DNA from: Spirochaetota bacterium
Lineage (GTDB): Bacteria > Spirochaetota > Leptospiria > Turneriellales > Turneriellaceae
DNA: 8,816 bases
Direction of reading: 5' to 3'
Assembly (NCBI GenBank): GCA_029561505.1
Contig: JAKQXK010000350.1
Location: 1 to 8,816, forward strand
Numbering within the stretch: position 1 is the first letter of the stretch; every line of letters begins with the position of its first letter. Shown one piece after another: positions 6,432 to 8,816 of this stretch. The translations under genes were made by a program, and so were the position numbers. Under the pieces are notes generated by a model. That model searched no databases and had not been told where the DNA came from. It worked only from the letters and a program-made list of their open reading frames with translations.

Positions 6432-7498
6432 CGCGGGCTTGAAAATATTGAATCTTGATCTTGAGAACCGGCCAGGGGCTGTTCGGCCGGTAATTCGGTC
6501 GCCCGCGAGATATCAAATAACCGCGGTATCTCAGTCTTCACGATCAGGTTTTTCGTATGCGCGTCAGCTTCTTGAGCAAGTTGGCGGTCGAACAACCATT
6601 CGGTGACCGCCATGCGCGCAGCGAGGTCGCGAGATTCGGCAATCATTTGTTCGCGCGCATGCGCGAATTCGCCATAGGCCCTGTCTTGGGACAGCTGAAA
6701 TGCGCTCTTGATATCGGCAAGGCCGAGCGAAACAGACGGGCGCCCGCCATATGTCGAATGCGCGAGGCCAGTGGCATTGCCGATGCGCACGCGCCAGGTC
6801 GCATGCGCGGTATGAAAGTCGCAGAGGTAGTTGCGCATGAACTCAAGAAACTCGACGGGCGATAGCATCGCGTTTGAAACATCTTTCGCCATTGTCACCA
6901 TGTCACCAAAGAGACTGCCCTGATCGAAGTCTTTGATGATAATAACCGCGAGCTGGCGTTGCTGCCGGCGTTCGGCGCGCAGCAGCGAGAATATTTTCTC
7001 ACGACTCTCGGCCACGCGACCTTTGAGGCCCGGCATGTCCTGGTCGAAGACGACGAGGCCCGCCCCGTGCTTCAGCTCTTTCATGAGGCCCTGCGACGAG
7101 TCGACCGACACAGCGTTAAAACCGAAGAGGGTAAAGATCCTCATTGCCTGGCGCTTCAGCACTTCGGGCAGAAAAGCCAGGACAACTTCACCAAATACCG
7201 CGGTGGATTGCAAATGCAGAAAAGACTCTGCCGCACGCTGAAACTCGGCGAGCCGCAGCGTCGCCACATGACCTATATCGTGCGCGGTTCGCGAGGCGAC
7301 AGCGAGGCTCGAGCCGCAGCAGACCAGCAGGTCACGCGGCCGCAGGTCGGCGAGTTCGTGCAGGTGGTGATAGAAGGCAGTACGAGCAGGTTCGAGCCGG
7401 TCATTGAGATGAGTGAGTGCGCTGATGGTTTCGCGGTCAGCTGCCGAGGCCTGAAAGAATACAAAGCGCTCGAATGCATACGCCATTAGATGAGACAT
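6428..7498 (-). CDS. Uncharacterised protein with a degenerate receiver-like (REC) domain
   Basis: I do not recognise this 356-residue soluble protein as a named family. Its middle (about 118-228) looks like a response-regulator receiver fold: a hydrophobic first strand near 120-132, then Val-Val-Phe-Asp-Gln-Asp-Met-Pro-Gly-Leu-Lys-Gly (149-160), which lines up with the phosphoacceptor loop (Asp152 four residues before Pro156), a fourth strand near 183-188 and a last helix near 214-225. The early acidic pair, the strand-4 Thr/Ser and the strand-5 lysine are not recognisable, suggesting a pseudo-receiver. The N-terminal 110 residues are helical and unassigned; residues about 262-315 look like a long helical segment; the tail is Gln/Ser/Asp-rich. 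The ATG at 7498 is used; an in-frame ATG four codons later is an alternative. It is transcribed alone, convergent with the MFS gene and divergent from the barrel protein. Confidence 0.8.
   Translation of the reverse strand: MSHLMAYAFERFVFFQASAADRETISALTHLNDRLEPARTAFYHHLHELADLRPRDLLVCCGSSLAVASRTAHDIGHVATLRLAEFQRAAESFLHLQSTAVFGEVVLAFLPEVLKRQAMRIFTLFGFNAVSVDSSQGLMKELKHGAGLVVFDQDMPGLKGRVAESREKIFSLLRAERRQQRQLAVIIIKDFDQGSLFGDMVTMAKDVSNAMLSPVEFLEFMRNYLCDFHTAHATWRVRIGNATGLAHSTYGGRPSVSLGLADIKSAFQLSQDRAYGEFAHAREQMIAESRDLAARMAVTEWLFDRQLAQEADAHTKNLIVKTEIPRLFDISRATELPAEQPLAGSQDQDSIFSSPR
6467..6491 (+). terminator. Weak terminator candidate downstream of the MFS gene
   Basis: ACCGGCC (6467-6473) pairs with GGCCGGT (6485-6491) around an 11-base loop, 35 bases past the MFS stop. 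It lies inside the 3' end of the convergent gene and lacks a T tract, so termination is only a possibility. Confidence 0.25.
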
Positions 7499-7501
7499 AA
7501 T

Positions 7502-7519
7502 CCTGAAGAGTTTTTCAGG
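7502..7519 (-). promoter_or_regulatory. Small hairpin covering the possible ribosome binding site of the receiver-like gene
   Basis: CCTGAA (7502-7507) pairs with TTCAGG (7514-7519) around a 6-base loop. On the minus strand the sequence reads TTCAGGATTATG, so the only AGGA-like Shine-Dalgarno lies within the 3' arm, two to three bases before the first ATG. The rest of the 7499-7673 spacer holds an imperfect GC-rich palindrome at 7538-7560 and the promoter of the plus-strand gene. Confidence 0.3.
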
Positions 7520-7616
7520 TCGTCAACTACTTGGCTTGCCCGGCGAAATTTCGCGCGGGCCCTGCAGAAACTTGCACGGCTGGGTTAACGGAACAGACTA
7601 TGCCTGGCGCGATAGT

Positions 7617-7646
7617 TTAACATCAATTCGCTTTTTTCTTTACAAT
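7617..7646 (+). promoter_or_regulatory. Probable sigma70 promoter of the beta-barrel protein gene
   Basis: TTAACA (7617-7622) and TACAAT (7641-7646) are 18 bp apart, each one mismatch from consensus. Transcription would start near 7653, giving a leader of about 20 bases before the ATG at 7674, with TAGG (7667-7670) as a closely spaced ribosome binding site. Confidence 0.55.
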
Positions 7647-7673
7647 ATGTGAGAATTTAATCATGCTAGGCAA

Positions 7674-8510
7674 ATGATACAACATCTGAAAAAATGGATA
7701 ATATTCGCAGTAAGCTGCACAGTCGTGAATGCAGCTACTGTCGTCACGGCCAAAGAACGTCTGAGCGGTGTGATTACCGCGCAGAATGACAAGACTGTCA
7801 CGCTCAAGCGCGACACAGGCGAACAAAGAATTCCGCGCGACCAGATCGTGCAAATTTTCGATGATAATGGCGAACTCATCTGGACGTCACCGGCATTAAC
7901 GTCGGGGGCACCCGTCACAACAAGTAGCGCAAACGCGAGTGAAGGCGAATCGGGCTACCATAAACATGACGGCTTTTTTCTAAGGTTACTTGGCGGCTAT
8001 GGCTCGCTGGCATTTAGCGAATCGCCTGTGTACGCGAATGGTACTGGCACTTTCAAGGCCTCAGGACCCGCAGGTTTTTTCGGTTTTCACATCGGATTGG
8101 CTCTTTTTGAAAATGTGATACTTTACGGCGCGCTTAGCGGCTACGCAGCTTCGAACCCTCAGTATGAACTCAACGGAGTGAAGGCAACTGCTACCACTTC
8201 AAATTCGTTGGGGATAAATTCTTATGGCGCAGGCTTATCACTCTACTTAGATTCAATCAATGCACATATCAGCGCCGATGTTGGAACGGCAAAAACACAG
8301 CTAACCGTGACGAATACTCAGGCATATTCCGAATCGGGCCTTGGCATCAACGTTCTAATTGGCAAAGAATGGTGGGTATCGAAGAATTGGGGCCTGGGCG
8401 CGGCTCTCTTCTACCATTACAGCAGCATGAATGATGTTGCTACTGGCTCAGTAGTTCCAAAAATTACGAACAGCGTCTTTGGTTTAGCCTTCAGCGCAAC
8501 TTACAATTGA
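7674..8510 (+). CDS. Exported probable outer-membrane beta-barrel protein with N-terminal small beta domain
   Basis: The protein is 278 residues. The N-terminus (Lys6, Lys7, then a hydrophobic run to Ala20 or Ala26) is a signal peptide with likely cleavage after Asn-Ala or Thr-Ala. Cys15 follows Phe-Ala-Val-Ser, so a relaxed lipobox cannot be excluded. Residues about 28-72 form a short strand-rich module (Ser-Gly-Val-Ile, Thr-Val-Thr-Leu, Arg-Ile-Pro, Ile-Val-Gln-Ile) of the kind found in surface proteins of spirochaetes, then a Ser/Thr/Ala linker (73-97). Residues 98-278 alternate in the way of a small barrel of about eight strands, including Gly-Lys-Glu-Trp-Trp-Val-Ser-Lys-Asn-Trp-Gly-Leu-Gly (230-242) and a closing aromatic-rich strand. 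The export and barrel calls are inference from pattern; ligand and function are unknown. Codon use is more AT-rich than in the central genes. It has its own promoter and terminator. Confidence 0.83.
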   Translation: MIQHLKKWIIFAVSCTVVNAATVVTAKERLSGVITAQNDKTVTLKRDTGEQRIPRDQIVQIFDDNGELIWTSPALTSGAPVTTSSANASEGESGYHKHDGFFLRLLGGYGSLAFSESPVYANGTGTFKASGPAGFFGFHIGLALFENVILYGALSGYAASNPQYELNGVKATATTSNSLGINSYGAGLSLYLDSINAHISADVGTAKTQLTVTNTQAYSESGLGINVLIGKEWWVSKNWGLGAALFYHYSSMNDVATGSVVPKITNSVFGLAFSATYN

Positions 8511-8520
8511 TTTCAGTTAT

Positions 8521-8547
8521 TCCCAAACGGCCTTCGGCCGTTTGGGA
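8521..8547. terminator. Strong hairpin terminator after the barrel protein gene
   Basis: A perfect 12-bp stem TCCCAAACGGCC (8521-8532) with 8536-8547 and a TTC loop lies 11 bases past the stop codon. ATAATTAT follows on the plus strand. Being symmetric and between convergent genes, it may serve both directions. Confidence 0.75.
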
Positions 8548-8692
8548 TAATTATCAACGGGCTCATAATGCGCAAGTTCAACGCCCAGAGATTCCGATAA
8601 AGCACCTGGTGTTTCTTCTGCGTTTAATACTACCGATCAACCTCAGCGGTTTTCCGTTGGTTACAGTTTTTTAGCAAATATTGACAAGGGAT
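8548..8692. other. Gene-poor, AT-richer stretch; possible gene relic
   Basis: No ORF here has a credible start. On the plus strand one frame is open from about 8569, past this stretch to a TGA near 8793, without ATG, GTG or TTG until near 8721, and reads as a strand-like Ser/Phe/Tyr-rich peptide. On the minus strand another start-less frame ends inside the terminator near 8518. Either could be a decayed coding fragment. I see no RNA gene or clear promoter. Confidence 0.3.
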
Positions 8693-8816
8693 TTAGTTCT
8701 TCGAACTATTCTGCGACGTTTGTGGCTTCGAGGCGGCGCGTAGCGGAATCTCAACCCGCGCGACCGTCTCGTTTTCGTAATTGGTCGAGATGGTGAGCGC
8801 GCGGGGGTCAATCGCG
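8693..8816 (-). CDS. C-terminal fragment of an unidentified protein (runs off right edge)
   Basis: The last 41 codons of a minus-strand frame enter from the right edge and stop at TAA (8693-8695). The codons are GC-rich in the manner of the central genes (CGC, GCG, CTC), unlike the AT-rich spacer beside them. The peptide contains Asp-Pro-Arg-Ala-Leu-Thr-Ile-Ser and Val-Ala-Arg-Val-Glu-Ile-Pro-Leu-Arg, followed by a Ser/Asn/Lys-rich tail. A strand ending in Ile-Pro-Leu followed by a polar tail recalls the end of histidine-kinase ATPase domains, but this is too short to assign. A second minus frame is also open here but encodes an Arg-rich shadow. Confidence 0.5.
   Translation of the reverse strand, partial: AIDPRALTISTNYENETVARVEIPLRAASKPQTSQNSSKN

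Noticed and set aside
6959..7489. 176-codon plus-strand ORF antisense to the receiver-like gene
   Set aside because: The minus-strand frame is longer, spans the whole interval and has recognisable receiver-like motifs; the plus frame is Arg/Gln-rich with no family signal.
7538..7560. GC-rich imperfect palindrome in the 7499-7673 spacer
   Set aside because: It needs a one-base bulge, has little loop and no T tract, and neither orientation follows a gene end; noted only as part of the spacer.

Overview
This is an ordinary-looking chromosomal stretch from a diderm (Gram-negative-type) bacterium of moderate GC content. The diderm call rests on two exported proteins with beta-barrel-like character. 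The GC level by eye, the short 'SH3-like strand set plus barrel' exported protein and the divergent Der GTPase would fit a leptospiral spirochaete such as the Turneriella/Leptonema group. That placement is inference only; no rRNA or other marker is present.

Layout, left to right. Positions 1-1763 hold three minus-strand genes: an alpha/beta hydrolase (930-1763), a small DoxX-type membrane protein 35 bp downstream of it (484-894), a terminator-like hairpin (454-473), and then the 5' part of a signal-peptide-bearing unknown protein that runs off the left edge (1-399). An 85-bp divergent promoter region (1764-1848) separates the hydrolase from a plus-strand CnoX/YbbN-type thioredoxin-TPR protein (1849-2616), which ends in a perfect 18-bp hairpin. 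Next come a rhomboid-unrelated, M50-type site-2 protease with two C-terminal CBS domains (2705-3793), the ribosome-assembly GTPase Der (3834-5192) and an FLVCR-like MFS transporter (5238-6431). Der has its own near-consensus sigma70 promoter lying directly against its start codon.

The MFS gene converges, with a 4-bp overlap of stop codons, on a minus-strand gene of unknown function (6428-7498) whose middle looks like a degenerate response-regulator receiver domain. A 175-bp divergent spacer (7499-7673) follows, then a secreted probable outer-membrane beta-barrel protein (7674-8510) with a strong terminator. A gene-poor, more AT-rich 145 bp and the probable C-terminus of a minus-strand gene (8693-8816) close the window.

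Functionally the centre is housekeeping and proteostasis: CnoX (chaperone/thioredoxin), an intramembrane protease and Der (50S maturation). I see no mobile element, CRISPR array, tRNA or rRNA, and no defence or biosynthetic system. The items most worth a second look are the predicted leaderless der mRNA, the altered G3/G4 motifs in the first G domain of Der, the pseudo-receiver protein, and a pair of abutting perfect hairpins inside the 3' end of the hydrolase gene.
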